Under the pieces are notes generated by a model. The model was not told the origin of the DNA, searched no databases, and saw only the letters and a list, made by a program, of their open reading frames with translations. Of a stretch of 64,000 nt of DNA, positions 1 to 12,948 are shown one piece after another. Origin of the DNA: Papaver somniferum (Eukaryota > Streptophyta > Magnoliopsida > Ranunculales > Papaveraceae). Position 1 is the first letter of the stretch. Each line of letters starts with the position of its first letter. The stretch spans positions 159,702,920 through 159,766,919 of the forward strand of contig NC_039358.1 in the NCBI RefSeq assembly GCF_003573695.1, written 5' to 3'. Both the position numbers and the translations under genes were made by a program.

Positions 1-1700
1 TTAACCATTTCCACTACTTTTTACTTTCTCATTGTAGATGTGATGCCACACCGCATGTTGTTATAAACCTCCAGACTAAAACCCCAATGAATATCCCCCC
101 ATATGTGACATTTTGATGTCTTGTGGAATTACTACTGAAACTTGAGTAAATTTACTATTTTGGTTAAATTATGACAATATCTAGTTAAAATTAGTGAGGC
201 AAGATGCTCAGTTCACTAAGTAGTATCAGACTGATCAATGTCAAGTCTAGTAAAAATAGTAAGTCTAGTAATGACTTAAATTTCAATAAGTCTAGGAGTA
301 AACTGCATTAATATGATTTGAGCGCTGAGCTATAATGATAGGCAACGAGCGATAATATTTAAGCAATATAATGTAAGCGTTGAGCTATAAATAGTGATTC
401 CATCTGTGGGCATTTGAGTAAGTTGGATACTCAATGATAGTATGAATGACCAATGATGGCGTTTTAGGTGGTCTGAACCGAGAGTCGAGTAGGTAATCCA
501 ACATCAAGAGTTGTTAATTGAGAAATCATAGGGATGCGATAAACTTGGTGTTATGCGAAGGATACATCAAAGAGTAGAAGGTTGATAGCGCAGTGCAGTA
601 CTCGTGCTAGCAAGCACCAATAACATGATAGGTTAGCGCTAACTAGAGCCAACACTGAGAAGTTTTGCTGCTGGTGTTGAAGGCACTAGCAATAAGAGAT
701 GTGGCGCTGCAAAGCCACCGCTGTAACAGATTGTAGTAGGCACTAGCAATTGCCAGTGCCATGAGAGATGAAGCTAGAGCTAGCAATAGCCAGGGTAATC
801 AGAGATTAAGTTGGACATGGTTCTACGTTGGGAGAGATTGAAGCTGGTGCTGGCTACTGATGTTGCTGGCCAATAGGCTTTCGTGTAAGAATAATTCCAC
901 GGGCCCTTGTGCTCAGCCACGGTGCTAATGTTAGTATTTTTCATCTTCACTTCTTCTACTTACACAAATTGTGCTTGCATTTGGTCATTAATGGCATTGA
1001 TTTGTTACGAGGTAGTGTCGGGAGCCTGATGCCAATCTTGATCACACAAGTCAAAGATCTTGATGCTCTCTGCATCAAAAGATAAGGTAAGTTTGTAGAT
1101 TCAGTTGAGAATTTCTATAAATAAACTTATGAATTCATTCAAGCAAATGAACACATGATTAACAAATAAACTTCAAGTATTGAAGACTTTCATGGATACC
1201 CTTTTGTTCGAGACAAGTTATTGTGAGCACATTAATAAGCCAATATTACTCAATGATAGTTCAAGGATTTTGGATCCTGGAGAAGCTAGGAGCTACGCAA
1301 TCCTTGCGTGTACTGAATGTGCAAGGAGTCTGAATTCGGAAGTGATCTGCATCAACAATGATGCTAAAAATATTGGTTCTTATCACTGTAATAAAAAAAG
1401 GTGGTGTTTGACTCCTTGATCAAAGAGTCAAAGTGGACAGGATTCACCGAAAATTGTCATCCCAAGATCGGGATCGACCGGATCGAGCTATGACTTGGAC
1501 GGCTGCGAATGATCAGTTCTGTTACGGGTGGCGTTTGGGTCATGCTCGGGGGCGTTTGGAGATGTCCAGATATTCAGAGATGTTCATGAGCGTAGGATCG
1601 AAAGAACTAAATAGTCTTTTCATAGGTGTTTATTAGTTTTACATAAAACCTTTTTCTCTTTTTCTTCTACTGCGGTTCTTCTCATCTCTCTCGCAGGAGC
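1..1700. other. Unassigned AT-rich intergenic DNA
   Basis: I recognise no gene here. Short open frames at 1180-1419 and 1433-1636 resemble no family I know. Around 320-390 the phrase GCGCTGAGCTATAA recurs in altered form, and around 660-790 CACTAGCAAT recurs, so the stretch may be old repeat DNA. A small hairpin with an 8-base stem (TTTGACTC/GAGTCAAA) lies at 1406-1431. Confidence 0.4.
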
Positions 1701-4700
1701 TATGGATTCTTGAGTATCCGTTTTTATTTCTGAGGTTTATGTGCTACTTCTATATGTTTGCCGGAAATTTTTTTCTCCATTTGATCGACGTAGGCTGATT
1801 GATTAATTAAGTTGTTTCTGCGATTTAAGTTTAGTTGATGTCGAGGAGAGGAAGGAGGTAACCCTAGAAATTTTAAATCTGTATTTTTATTGGTTGATGT
1901 TTCCTGATTTGTGTCCGCTTTATGTGCTTGATGTAGGAAATTTAGGGGCAAAGTTTATAACATTGATTTAGGAGGCAAATTTAGTTTCCAAGACGATGCA
2001 GAAGAATGGAAAAACAAGGTAACCATGTGGAAACCCTGGATTTTCAAATCTGTAATTCAAAGCAGGTTGGGTTTTCAGAGAAAAGTTAGCTTCTTTTGGC
2101 TATGTAATATAAACTATAAAAATTACGAAGTTAATTTTCTCTTTCCGCCTCTTGGGTTTATCACATTGTGTTTTTTATTTATCAATTTGATATCTTGGGT
2201 TTTTTGTTTCAAATTACTGAGTTACGGGTTGAATTTGATTGCTTATGCAATTTTGTTGATGAGTTTTTACAAATTATGGGTAATTGAATTCTGCTTTTGT
2301 AGATTGGTTAACAACCTGGGGACATATCGCCTACACCAAAACAACACTGACTCTGAATCTGATTCGAGGTTGGAGCACAATTACGCAATTTCATTGGTAA
2401 TTGGTCAAACTCAATTGCAAAATCCCCAGATCGAGTAACACATGCACAATCTAACTATTAACACCCGAATCCTCTAATTCAACTCTTAGGATTCCAATTG
2501 AAATCTCGTACAACAGTTTTCTCAGATCAAATTTGTTTCCCTTCACTCTTTCTAATTAAAAGTTCTAACTAACTTCACTTCAATTTTCCATCAAAACTTT
2601 GTTTATCAATACAATCTGAGATTAATTTACATGCTAACTGGATATTGGTTCCTCTAAAGTTTTGGTATGAAAAATGTTGCATGTATTTTAATCTTCTCAT
2701 CACACAACTACTAGGTTTATGAGCTTTTGCTGTTTGTGGAAATGTCAAACATATTATTATTCTTTTCAGTGGGTTTATTTCCTTCAACACTTGAATTTAA
2801 TAAGTTTACTTCTGTCTATTTACAGAGCCTAATGTACTTATGTACTTAGGAAGCGAAACAGAACCTGGAACTTGGAACTGCCAGGTTTGAGGTAAGGATT
2901 GTGTTGGTCATTTTTGATATGCTATCTTAATTCCCCAATCCACTAGATAGGTGGAGGTATACTGTATGTAGGGTTGAAGTCAATTTTGTGCTATAAGTAG
3001 AAATATGTTAAACTTTTGAGGGTTGAAGTATCATTTAGTTTGAAACGACTTTAGAGTGTCCAACTCTTCTAAGTTGCCCGAGACCTTTCGACATCAAATG
3101 GTGCTCATGGGTTTAACTTACTTCATAAAACAGTTTAATGGGTTCAATTCACTTTATACAACAACATAGCACTGTATCACTGTTTTCCGGTAACATGTTC
3201 TACCTATACAATGAGATTTTGACTGTATGTTTATAGCTGAAATTTAAACTTATAACCTATTCATTGGATCTCGAGGAGGGATAGGCTGAACTGATCCTGA
3301 TGCGGCGCCGCAAATCCCTATGTATGGATATGAGCCTGAGAATTGTGGGATAAGAATCTGGGCTTACTGAAATACTTCAAATTGTTTTGGGTTTGGAAGA
3401 AAGCCCATGCAAATGGAAAATGTACAGGAGGAATTGGTTCAATTGATCAAAAGAGATTGATTTTAGTTACGTTGTATTTTCCGAAAGATCGCTTCAATTT
3501 TCTCTTTATTTATATAACGTCCTCCGTACCACTTCTGAAAGCCGATGTTCTATCCATGCTTGAATCAACGGTTGTGGTGTGAGTGCGTGGAGTTGATAGG
3601 CTGATTAGGGTTTCTAATTGATGTGCAACCGATAACTGTGATTGATATTGTAAAAAAATTCAATTCCCCCCTCTTCAGTTTTCAATTGATTGTTGTTGAA
3701 GAGGAGTTTCTTCCCTTACAAGATAGACAGTTAACGTTGGACCAATTAGAATTTCCTGTTGTAGGAAATGTCGCATGCCTGTGAATTTTTATGCTCTATT
3801 TTAAGAAACCAGTAGTTTAAAATTTTATTCAGTTTGTTACATATCTCTAAGGGGTTAAAATAAAGTCGTTTTGTAAACTAAATCCATCAATTCTCTTAGA
3901 CACGGGTTTCGTCGCTTTCGTGAGGACTCTGGATTATAGCATTCAACGCTATACAAGAGTTATTAAGAAGCTTATATGTTTAAGCAGACCAATGAAGAGG
4001 GAGGAATGATGGAAATGCCCTACTTGAGCAAATTCATTAATGAAGGTTTGACAACAATTTGTGATACCTAGCTCAGAAGTTCAAATATTCAAGTAGCTGT
4101 TATTTATTTTTTTATCCATTTATTGTTTATTCATTCAATAGATCCGAGGGGTGCTCATATAAGTTAATCATTCATATTGCATTCTCTTCACGCTTTTGTA
4201 GAATAGGCTGTATTTAAATTGCATTACATATATTTAGAGTTGTTCACTTTTAGTTATAAAATTTAACTGGCTTTATAAGTACTACATTGGATTTGTGGTT
4301 GCATGTTGTATAAGTATTTATACGTTGTATAGGCTGTAGAATTTGTTGCCCTGGATTTTATGCTTCTGTTTGACATTAATTCCTGTACCCTTGAAATCTT
4401 GAATGTACTCGAATATTTTGTGGTAGCATTGGAGGTTACTTGCTCAAGAGTATAAGGTGGAGGAGCAAATTCCAGACAGAATGGTGGTGAAAAAAGATGG
4501 TTCAGTACACCCTGAATCAAATGAAAAGAAAACAGAACAACAACTAAATGCACCGTCTCCAAAATAGCTGTAAGTTGCATTTTCTGTCAATACAGACTAA
4601 AATTTCTGCTAATTTTTACAATCCGTGATCATCAAAAGATGTACTTTTATTCGATGGAAATCTTCTTTTTTTCTTCCTTAATTTATTTTTGGTGGTGAAT

Positions 4701-6200
4701 TTCAGACTAAATATGGGAGTCTAGATTGTTAACAATATAACGCAATGTTGTGTTAATTAGTTTGATGTAATTAGGATTAACCTTATAGTCTCTTCGAGAT
4801 ACTGACAGTTAAGCAGCAGAAAGATGATTAACTTAAGCTTTAGTTATGTATCTCAATCTTTCTTTGGTGGAATAAATTTGTTTGGTGTGCTTGATTTTAA
4901 GCTTATCTTCACTCTTCAGCATATGGATTCCAAAGCTCATTCAGTAGAGATGATGTCATGATGAAATGTGGTCGCGACCTACTCTTTTAAAGAATATAAG
5001 TTGCAATATTTCATTTGTCATCACGTAGAAAGAAACTGCTTAAACATGGGTACTCTTCTATTTGATCAAGCAAATTTCTTTTGAACCTTTTAACAACTCT
5101 GCAAGTTAATCGTGCAGGTTTATTATTGACGGCATTAGGAAACATTACATTAGAAATAGGGGAAAGCAAAACCCATTTTTAGTAGTGCGAGACTTGGAGG
5201 TGTATTTATCGCAGCAAACATGTTGTTTTGTCATGTTCTGCTTCTCTTATATATAAAAACTAGCATAGTGCTCTTACGTTCATGGATGCGTTGTTGGTAT
5301 TTCATTGTTGGTATGCAAATTCATTGGGAAAGCTAATCACTGTAAATTTTACCGAGTAATTGAAATCCTTTTTGGCTGCGTCACTATTGCAGTTGGCACA
5401 TTTGCTATTGACAGGTCTCACTCGCTTCTTCTAGGTTTTCCTTTTGTGTCACAAACATATCAAAGTGGGGTTGCAGAGAACAGTAAAGTGGAGGCGTTGG
5501 CAAATGTCTATTCTTCATCATATCATGCCATTGATTCTTATGCTGTTGAATTGGCATCTAGATAGTTATCATCATCCATACTAGACCCATCCCATCATAT
5601 TTTTGAGGCAAAGGTTAGTCAATGTTATTTTAAGTTTTGCTTTGAGGTGGTATTGTATATAAAACTTTTAATGATTGTCACAGACTTTGTTGCAACTCCG
5701 TCTACAGCTATTTCTTATGCATTTTACTGACAGTCGGTTCCTGGATTTTACATAGTACGGTTGTGTCATAATAAGATTGTCTCTTCTCAAAATTTTGGTA
5801 CCCGGTTTATATTGAAGGAAAACGTTGCCATGTTAGCAAGAAATACATTGCTTGTGATTCTCCATATTACTGATAAATCCTATTACCATGACTTTCTTCT
5901 CCAGAGGTTTTGGTAGCTACACAAAATTACTGAACAAATGGAGATCTATCAAGCAGAGTGACAAATGTTTGTTGCCTTATTTGGTTAATTCTCACATAGA
6001 AAACGGATATATGTTTCTTATGAATTAGTTTTATGCAGTTTTTTACCTCATTTGTGCTCAAAAAATTGCTTATCCAGGAGTCAAGCTTCAAGGATAATTG
6101 AAACTTAAGGTGTTGAATTATTTTAATTTGATTTGCTTATTTATCAGTAAGCATATGTCTTCCTCTACTCTAATTTATGTGAATTTAATAGTACCAAGAG
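1701..6200. other. Unassigned region, no recognisable protein gene
   Basis: Base composition is less repeat-like than in the rest of the left half. T-rich tracts ending in CAG and GTAAGG/GTAAAT-like donors are scattered through it, which would fit an untranslated spliced transcript or a decayed gene. The longest open frames (2025-2438, 4263-4580 on the minus strand, 5305-5565) have no recognisable domain and no consistent codon pattern. A non-coding RNA gene is possible but not supported beyond this. Confidence 0.3.
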
Positions 6201-6304
6201 ATTTGAAGTAGTGTCTCAAGATGGATAATGTTTACGACTACATGCTCAATGTACTTCATATTACTTGCTTTGTAATCAAGCCACGTACATTTGAAATGGT
6301 ATCT

Positions 6305-6377
6305 GTTGTCTTAGCTCAAATGGAAGATCACATGGTTTTCAACCATGTAGTTGTGGGTTCGACTCCCACGGATGGCA
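6305..6377 (+). tRNA. tRNA-like gene: lysine-type body with glutamate anticodon TTC
   Basis: The sequence folds as a complete 73-base cloverleaf. The acceptor stem is GTTGTCT/GGATGGC (7 pairs, five of them G-U wobbles counted as paired). The A box reads TAGCTCAAATGG. The D stem GCTC/GATC has one mismatch. The anticodon stem CATGG/CCATG is perfect, and its loop TTTTCAA puts TTC at positions 34-36. The variable loop has 5 bases, and the T stem GTGGG/CCCAC encloses TTCGACT. A TTATTTTT tract about 10 bases downstream can serve as a pol III terminator. From memory of plant nuclear tRNAs, the body resembles tRNA-Lys(TTT) with many C-to-T and G-to-A changes, and not tRNA-Glu. A change at position 36 turned TTT into TTC. 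It may be a decayed pseudogene or a functional variant. The GU-rich acceptor and D-stem mismatch favour decay, while the intact stems and terminator favour retention. Confidence 0.6.
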
Positions 6378-7296
6378 TTGTTACTTATTTTTGTGTGCTA
6401 AAACCTTACATGCTTCCAATGGCAGAAACAGTGATTCTTTATTTGATGCTCACAGAGTGGGAACCCCACAGAGGATATAGAGTCGACCCTAGGGTCTTTG
6501 AGAAGCTTTTAAGAAATCTGCTTGCTTAAGGGATATTCCTTCAACTGTATTGGCCCCATAGTCTATATCGATATTTTCCAAAGGTATCTCTCTCATACAA
6601 AAGAGAGCAGTGTTTAGATTTTTTTTTTAGGTTTTTTTTTTAAGAAAAAACAAAATGGAATTTTGACTGTTAGTTGATTTTGATTAAAAGTATAAGACTT
6701 ATGTGTGCAATTCGTTTTTTTATTGCTTGATTAATAGTTAGGTTTTCTGATTTTGCAGGTAAAGAGAGCCTGATTCGAAAAAAGGGGTTTATTTGCTGCA
6801 TCTAATTTGATTATTGTCTTTCGTCGTCATCTCTTTTCTCTTTGGTTTGTGTTTACTGTTTTTTCTGTTTAATCGAAGGCAGCATATATGCTAGGATGTT
6901 CATAAGAATAACCAAAGAAAAGTTCCAGCTGAACGATCTAACATTGATTTGTCTTGATGTTTAGCATTTTTGCTTTTCATTTCTTTGTTGCTACTACACA
7001 CCTTTGTTACCTAAACTCCTAGTCTCGGGTGTTGCTATTTATTCATATGGTCATCCTAGCTGAACTGTGTTAGTGTTTCTATGTATAATCAGTAGTTCTC
7101 CAGGAGCACCTGCGATTAGAGATGTAAATACTAACCCAGTTTCAGTTAAAAAGCCCGAAACAAATGCGCAACATAACCTTCTGTGTATACTTAGCTGAGT
7201 GTAGAAACTTTCTTGGTTGTGGTAATAAGTGTTCACTTAAGAATTTGACGTAGAAGAATGCCAAAAATGCTCCATCTCTTATAGCTTATTCGTATT
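6378..7296. other. No recognisable gene
   Basis: The stretch contains poly-T and poly-A runs around 6620-6650 and a T-rich tract ending in GCAG near 6760 that resembles a splice acceptor. Open frames here are short and unfamiliar. Confidence 0.3.
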
Positions 7297-7304
7297 CAAC
7301 TTAC

Positions 7305-7662
7305 TAGGGGTGCACATATCCTACCCATATCCGCCAGTTTTTTATCCGTATCCTACCCTATCCATTATTTGGCGGGTAGGGTGGCGGGTGAAGATTTTCT
7401 TAACCGCCAATAAACGGGTAGGGTGGCGGGTAAAGCTTGAAATTATCCTACCCTACTGATCTTCGAACAATTCCTACTAGGGGTGCACATACCCTACCCA
7501 TACCCGCCAACCCTACCCTACCCGCCAGTTTTTTAACCGTATCCTACCCTATCCACTATTTGGCGGGTAGGATGACGGGTAAAGATCTTCTTAACCGCCA
7601 ATAAACGGATAGGGTGGCGGGTATAGGCCATATCCTACCCACCCTACCTGTTGTGCAGCCTA
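7305..7662. mobile_element. Non-autonomous hAT-type MITE with internal duplication
   Basis: The element opens with TAGGGGTGCACA and closes with TGTGCAGCCTA, an imperfect terminal inverted repeat. It is flanked on both sides by a perfect 8-base direct repeat, CAACTTAC (7297-7304 and 7663-7670), the target-site length of hAT transposons. The interior consists of C-rich and G-rich blocks (ACCCGCCA / TGGCGGGT) that can fold back. The 5' end repeats at 7478, so the element is about one and a half to two units in tandem. It has no coding capacity and must have been mobilised in trans. Confidence 0.85.
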
Positions 7663-7670
7663 CAACTTAC

Positions 7671-8451
7671 TACGTACAATAGTGTATCGATGACATTCAT
7701 TTGCTCAAAATTACATTGGTTTATAAAAGAGTTTACTCTTGATTTATTTATTTTGGATAAAGGAATAAAATAAAAAATAGATTAATAAGGTGCCTGAGAG
7801 AATTACGGTTTATACAACCATAAGTGTCTAAACATTTATGATAGTTGTAGAATTAAAATATTTATGAGATAGAGAAATTCATAAAGTTTGACAGGCATAT
7901 CTGAGAATTATGAGTGGACTAGCTTACAGTACACCTAATTTTATAATTGATATAATCGCTCAATTCTGTTCACAAGAATTGCTCCTGCTGCAATGGCTAC
8001 ATGGCATCCCACAAGACAGCTAGGAATATCTACGCTGGAAATCACGGACCATTTTTTTCGCGCTTGAATACAAATATCATCTTTATTATGTGGAATGAAA
8101 AATTATGTCAAGGAGGAATATGTACTATGAAATTTGGAATAATTTAATTTATAATTTTAGATTATTAACTTATTCATTGTAAGGGTTAGACGAGCATACC
8201 AAAGCTTGGCTATTGAATATTTTGTACATCAGTCGAGTCGATGATTTTGGGGTACCACATTGACAAAGATACACGAAATACATATAGTTTTAGATATCAA
8301 AATGTTTCTTTAAACATATCTGGTTGTGGCTATCTTGGCTACTTCACATGAAGCAACTGAATCATATTTTGTCAACGGTTAAACGAGATATTAATTTACC
8401 ATTTTGCACAACAAGTAACTTTTTAAAGAGCTTTTGGTTTAAGGTTGAAAC
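7671..8451. other. AT-rich spacer, nothing recognised
   Basis: No open frame of note and no clear terminal repeats were seen. Microsatellite-like A/T runs are the only low-complexity feature. Confidence 0.4.
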
Positions 8452-8453
8452 TA

Positions 8454-8809
8454 CCTCAGTTCCACGGTAGATAACCTTTTCATTTTTGAATTTTGTCCAC
8501 ATAATACGTGACCTGTATCATTAAACAAGAGATATTTCTAAAACTACCATTTTAATTGATTATTGTTAGAATAAGAATTATGTATGATTTGATAGTCATG
8601 TTTATATTCATTATGCAAGTGTTTTAAAATGTTTTCCAATGGTATAAAATTTACGAATATCTGTGGTATAGTTTAACAAACAAATCATTCTAAATTTAAC
8701 TAATTATTATCAATACGGAAGTAGTTGTAAAAAATATTTTAAAATGCTCCTTTCTGCTGCTTTCCTTAAAAATTGTGCAAACTTGAACAAGGTCACCTAT
8801 TGAAGGACT
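8454..8809. mobile_element. Stowaway-like MITE, copy 1 (diverged)
   Basis: It belongs to the same family as the copies at 8996, 25371 and 34284. They share an interior with 'gagatatttctaaaactacc', 'gtgttttaaaatg' and 'ttgtgcaaac'. The ends are degraded from the CTCCCTCCGTCCC type, and TA dinucleotides flank it. This is the most decayed of the four copies and has no coding capacity. Confidence 0.65.
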
Positions 8810-8995
8810 TACGGAAGATATGTTATCACTGGAACTTTTACGTTGTTATAAAAGGTAGGTTGAATCCGGATGAAAGAGGTTAACCCAATGTTTTACCATC
8901 TATTGGTGGTCCCAAAAATTGAACATGGTTTTTTGCCCTTATTACGGTTATGATTGTCCTCATTCGATAACCCATGCTTTTGAGTTGAATTGATA

Positions 8996-9324
8996 CTCCC
9001 TTCGTAAATAGATGACATTCATTTTTAAATTTTGTCCCATAATATGTACATGTGACATGACTATATCATTAAACAAGAGATATTTCTAAAACTACAATTT
9101 TGATAGCCGTGTTTATGTTTGTTGCATATGTGTTTTAAAATGCCTTCAATTTTATATAATTTACGAATATCCATGATATAGTTGAGAGATAAATCATAAA
9201 TAATTTTTACTAATTATTATCCATAAGGGTTCGTAAAAAAAACTTCGAAATATACATTCCTCCCCTTCTTGCTTTAGAAATTATGCAAGCTTGAACTAGA
9301 TCATCTATTCAGGGATGAATGGAG
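8996..9324. mobile_element. Stowaway-like MITE, copy 2
   Basis: It starts CTCCCTTCGTAAATAGATGA after TA (8994-8995) and ends GGATGAATGGAG before TA (9325-9326). The interior matches copy 1, which lies only about 190 bases upstream in the same orientation. TA target duplication and CTCCCTCCGT-type ends are the hallmark of Tc1/mariner-derived Stowaway MITEs. Confidence 0.8.
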
Positions 9325-9939
9325 TATCAATTAGTAATTAAAGAAAAAACAGGACATAATTAGCCAGTGAAGTTGCTAAATGTGTTTTTATGATTTTAAA
9401 AAACATGAGTTGCATCATATATATGGGCTTTTTAATTCTTAGATGGTCCTGAAAATAACTGAACAGCGGAACAAGTTGTAAAATTTGTTTTTGTTGAATT
9501 TTAGGACGAAAAAACTTATACAATTTTGTTACAAATGCTTAAAAAGTGTGCGGTACATAGTCCAAGTTGTTCAAAATCTCTTTGCATGACAAATAGAAAA
9601 TGTAACTGATTAATTTAGAAAAACCACTGACAATACATACATGGATGAGGTGGATGTCCAATTTATCGTAGACGGGATGATGAGTGAGAGATAATTAATT
9701 GTTCGTAATGGATGCAATGAAAATAATACATATATAGGTTTTTCTTACAACCCAAATATGCGGAGAACGTTCAATTGTCATATAAATGTTGAGGTTTGTT
9801 GACGTATAAGGGTCATTAAATAATATAGATGTGTATATTTAAAGATCATGATCGCTCATAAATTGATATTGGTGAACGTAGTGAGGAACCACAAGTACGT
9901 TAATACAGGATATATCAGAACACCCAAAGCTGCGTGGCA

Positions 9940-10290
9940 TTTAACAATAATTTGTGCATAACGAAGAGCAACAATAATTTGTGCATAACGAAGAGCCTAA
10001 AATTGTTATTTGGCTTCATCTTCCTGGGAGGAAATAAATTATGTATGATTGAAAAGTTTAAATGGAGAAAGTTAAAGAGACTACAAAAAATTTTAAGTTA
10101 ACATTAATGTCATACTTTGAGTATATTCTAAAATCACAAATCAAGAATTTTTGTAACATTTTGTATGAGAAAAGAGAGTCTAAAACAAGAAAACAAGGTT
10201 TTGCGATGGAATATATGCAATTTGCTAACATAATTCCGGTAGTATTTTTTTGGAGAACATGCCACGTCTAGATTCTATGTTATACCTGGT
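9940..10290 (+). pseudogene. Helitron RepHel remnant, N-terminal part
   Basis: Translation in shifting frames gives HNEEPKIVIWLHLPGRK, then a lysine-rich linker, a SYFEY block and RKQGFAMEYMQFAN. This order (LHLPG, a tyrosine-containing spacer, then RK.GFA.GRM.FA) is that of plant Helitron Rep-helicase proteins just before the helicase domain. The frame is broken by stops, and a roughly 29-base tandem duplication lies at about 9945-10000. It is a dead fragment. No intact Rep or helicase Walker motif was seen nearby. The open frame at 10333-10539 could be a continuation, but I could not match it. Confidence 0.6.
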
Positions 10291-11639
10291 GAAGGACGAA
10301 AAAAAGTGGTTAGAACATGCCTATGAAGATCGTTGCTTGGTAATAAAGTCAATATATTGACCCTATTGATAAAATATACATATCATGATCCACAAAATGT
10401 ATATTTTATAAAATTATCAATAGAGGAACAGAGCCGCTTAATGTTGTTTCATTACTTTGTTGCATATGTACATGATCTAACAATTGAAGTTATTAAGCTC
10501 CCCCAATCAATGATTATAATCACTAACCTTTACCTCTGATTGGATAAAGCATAAAGAGTATCTCAGATATGTTTCAAGGAACAAATAATACATCAACGAA
10601 TAACGAAGATATCAGTACGACTAATATGACAACGATACATACACTAGCTGGATATGTACACATATATACCTTTCTGAACACAAGCTAATTAACAAGGATA
10701 AGAATGCCTAAATGCAGACTGATTCGATTAGTAATGATATTATTAGGTGTTTGTTTTCTAATGTTATAAAATTATGAGTACCCCGGAATGAGAAATAAAT
10801 AAATTATGTAAACTGACACTAACATGGGAAGTTGAACTAGGGTCGTAAAATCAATATTTGGTATTTTCTAAAAGTATATCCGAATTATGAACACACGTAA
10901 TGCCTGAATGCACCAAAATCTTTGTTTTGATTTTTATTAAAAAAGGATGTAGGTTCAGTTACATTTTATGATGCATCTCTCGCTCCTCCAGTAAGTTCGG
11001 TATAGGACTATCATGTCTTTGAATTTGTTCTCACATGCTTCAAACAATTTTATTTGGCAATGTGAAAACAAATAAAAATAGGAGCGGACGAATACCTGCT
11101 GTGAGTGCTCTCACTAAGCATGTACGGTGTATAGCCTAGCATGATCACCACATTATCAAATTTCTAGCACGATCACCAGAAGCAGAAAAGCATGGATCCC
11201 GAACAGCATATAAAAGAATGTATTTCATCCGACAATAACACCGAATTAATACATGAACACGGTAAGCATGCATAAAAAGAATATCTTCTTATACATGAAA
11301 CTTCCAAGCATGCATCTTATGTTAGTTTTTTTGTACTAATATTAAGAAAAAGTATAATATAACTAGCATGCACTAACCACTTGCACTGTTTATTCCTGAA
11401 CTTCTAAATAATTTTGGAATTCAAGCTCTAACTATGATTTTGTAAATACCTATCTATAAATGGAAGGGCTCATTGCGTATGATCTCAATGGGTAACATTG
11501 GTCTCATTAATGAGTTAGATGGTGGATGCACAATGGGTATTTTTGCACCGTCGAGCAAACTTTCACTGGAAATTGATATCTAGCTACGTGTATCTCATCC
11601 ATCAATCTGAATGGACGAAAGCAGAGCACAGTTCCTACA
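10291..11639. other. Degraded DNA between Helitron helicase pieces
   Basis: If the flanking pieces belong to one ancient Helitron, the helicase motor motifs should lie here. I find no Walker A or DEAD-type motif in readable form, only short frames. Confidence 0.3.
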
Positions 11640-11876
11640 TAATGAAGGACTCTACTTAACATGTGCGGGACTTTTATAGAAGATGAAAATCCAATGTATA
11701 TTGGTATTTCAAAAAGATCCCATGGTTCATCCAAACTAAAGATTATTGTTATCAATAAGAATAAGTTTCCAAATAGGTATACAAAAATTGTGGTGCATCA
11801 AGGCACTATTGAGAATTCACCACCTATAGATCGAATAGTTTCTCAGGAACATGAATTTTTTGGAATAAGTAGTTAG
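11640..11876 (+). pseudogene. Helitron helicase C-terminal remnant (tentative)
   Basis: The frame starting at 11661 reads GISKRSHGSSKLKIIVINKN, followed by TKIVVHQGTIEN. Plant Helitron helicases end with an ALSR..S..GLK.LI block, a short spacer and T.N.VY.E, and this arrangement is a plausible decayed version. Its position downstream of the N-terminal piece on the same strand and upstream of an RPA-like gene fits the gene order of plant Helitrons. The match is judged by eye and is weak in the first block. Confidence 0.45.
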
Positions 11877-12948
11877 TTCAAGATTAGAATTGGGTTATGT
11901 GGAATTTAATTCTTACTGTTCTAGGTAACTTCTATTTATTAAATATCAATATTTTTCTTTTCAAAACGATTTCATATTAATTAACATTTATTGATATTAA
12001 GTACATTCTATCATTTAAATTGTACCCTGTAAAGAGAGAAGCTTTGAAATCATGAAAGTCTTAGACAAATACGATATCAATTTTCAAAATTCAGGGTGTT
12101 GTTGCAAATTATAAACACCAATAGATTTATGTTAATTACTTTTGATAGCTATTGAAATTAACATATACAAAAAAAAGAGAGAGAGACTTACAAACACATA
12201 TCATTAATGAAACTAATATTTTGTGATGTTACTATCGATATTATGTTAATACGAAATATAATTATATGACTCATCGCTGTCTTCGGTGGATCTGTGTATT
12301 TACGGTAACAATGTAAATGTAAAGGTGGAAAACTGCTGGATACCCAGCAGATAAGATAACAAGATGGAGAATTAACCAAAGATAAGATAACATATGGATA
12401 AAATGTTGCTCAAATAACTTATAAAGTGAGTGCACGAGTTTATGCATATAGCAAATCATTTAGAATTTTGTCATCCACAGGAGGATCCTTCCCAATCAGT
12501 ATCTTCAATTCCGACTACCACATTCCCATACTAAGCTCTAAAAATGAATTGGTTGATTTTCATATTTTGTGATCCAGTTTTGATTGATAAAAAAAAAGAG
12601 ATATAATGCTGGATATTTGAAGGATGTATTCGGGCATTTGCTACATGGCCTTATAACAATATATAAACCAAAAATTTAAATGGAGGGTGGGGAATTGTAA
12701 AATTAATGATGTTTGAAAACTTCTCTCATTTACGATTTTGGGTGTTTATGGCATGAAAAATATTCAAGGGCCTTGCTTTACCAAGTTTTTGGTGTAGGGA
12801 TGTGAAGAAGGTGTTGTCGTGTTAGTTGTACAAGAACTTAATATTATGGGAAACTTGCATATAAATATTGTATTTTAACCAGTGGTCTAAAGGTTTACTG
12901 ATTACGTTTCTGCCTACGATAACTTAAGCAAATAAATTAGTAGGAAAC

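Noticed and set aside
5305..5565. 86-residue open frame with a hydrophobic centre
   Set aside because: No recognisable family, no neighbouring exons in frame, and no start context. Probably chance.
6221..6529. 102-residue open frame spanning the tRNA-like gene
   Set aside because: Its middle is the tRNA sequence itself and no domain is recognisable. A pol III gene explains the conservation better.
7051..7236. Minus-strand 61-residue frame
   Set aside because: Short, unfamiliar, and without start context or neighbouring coding signal.
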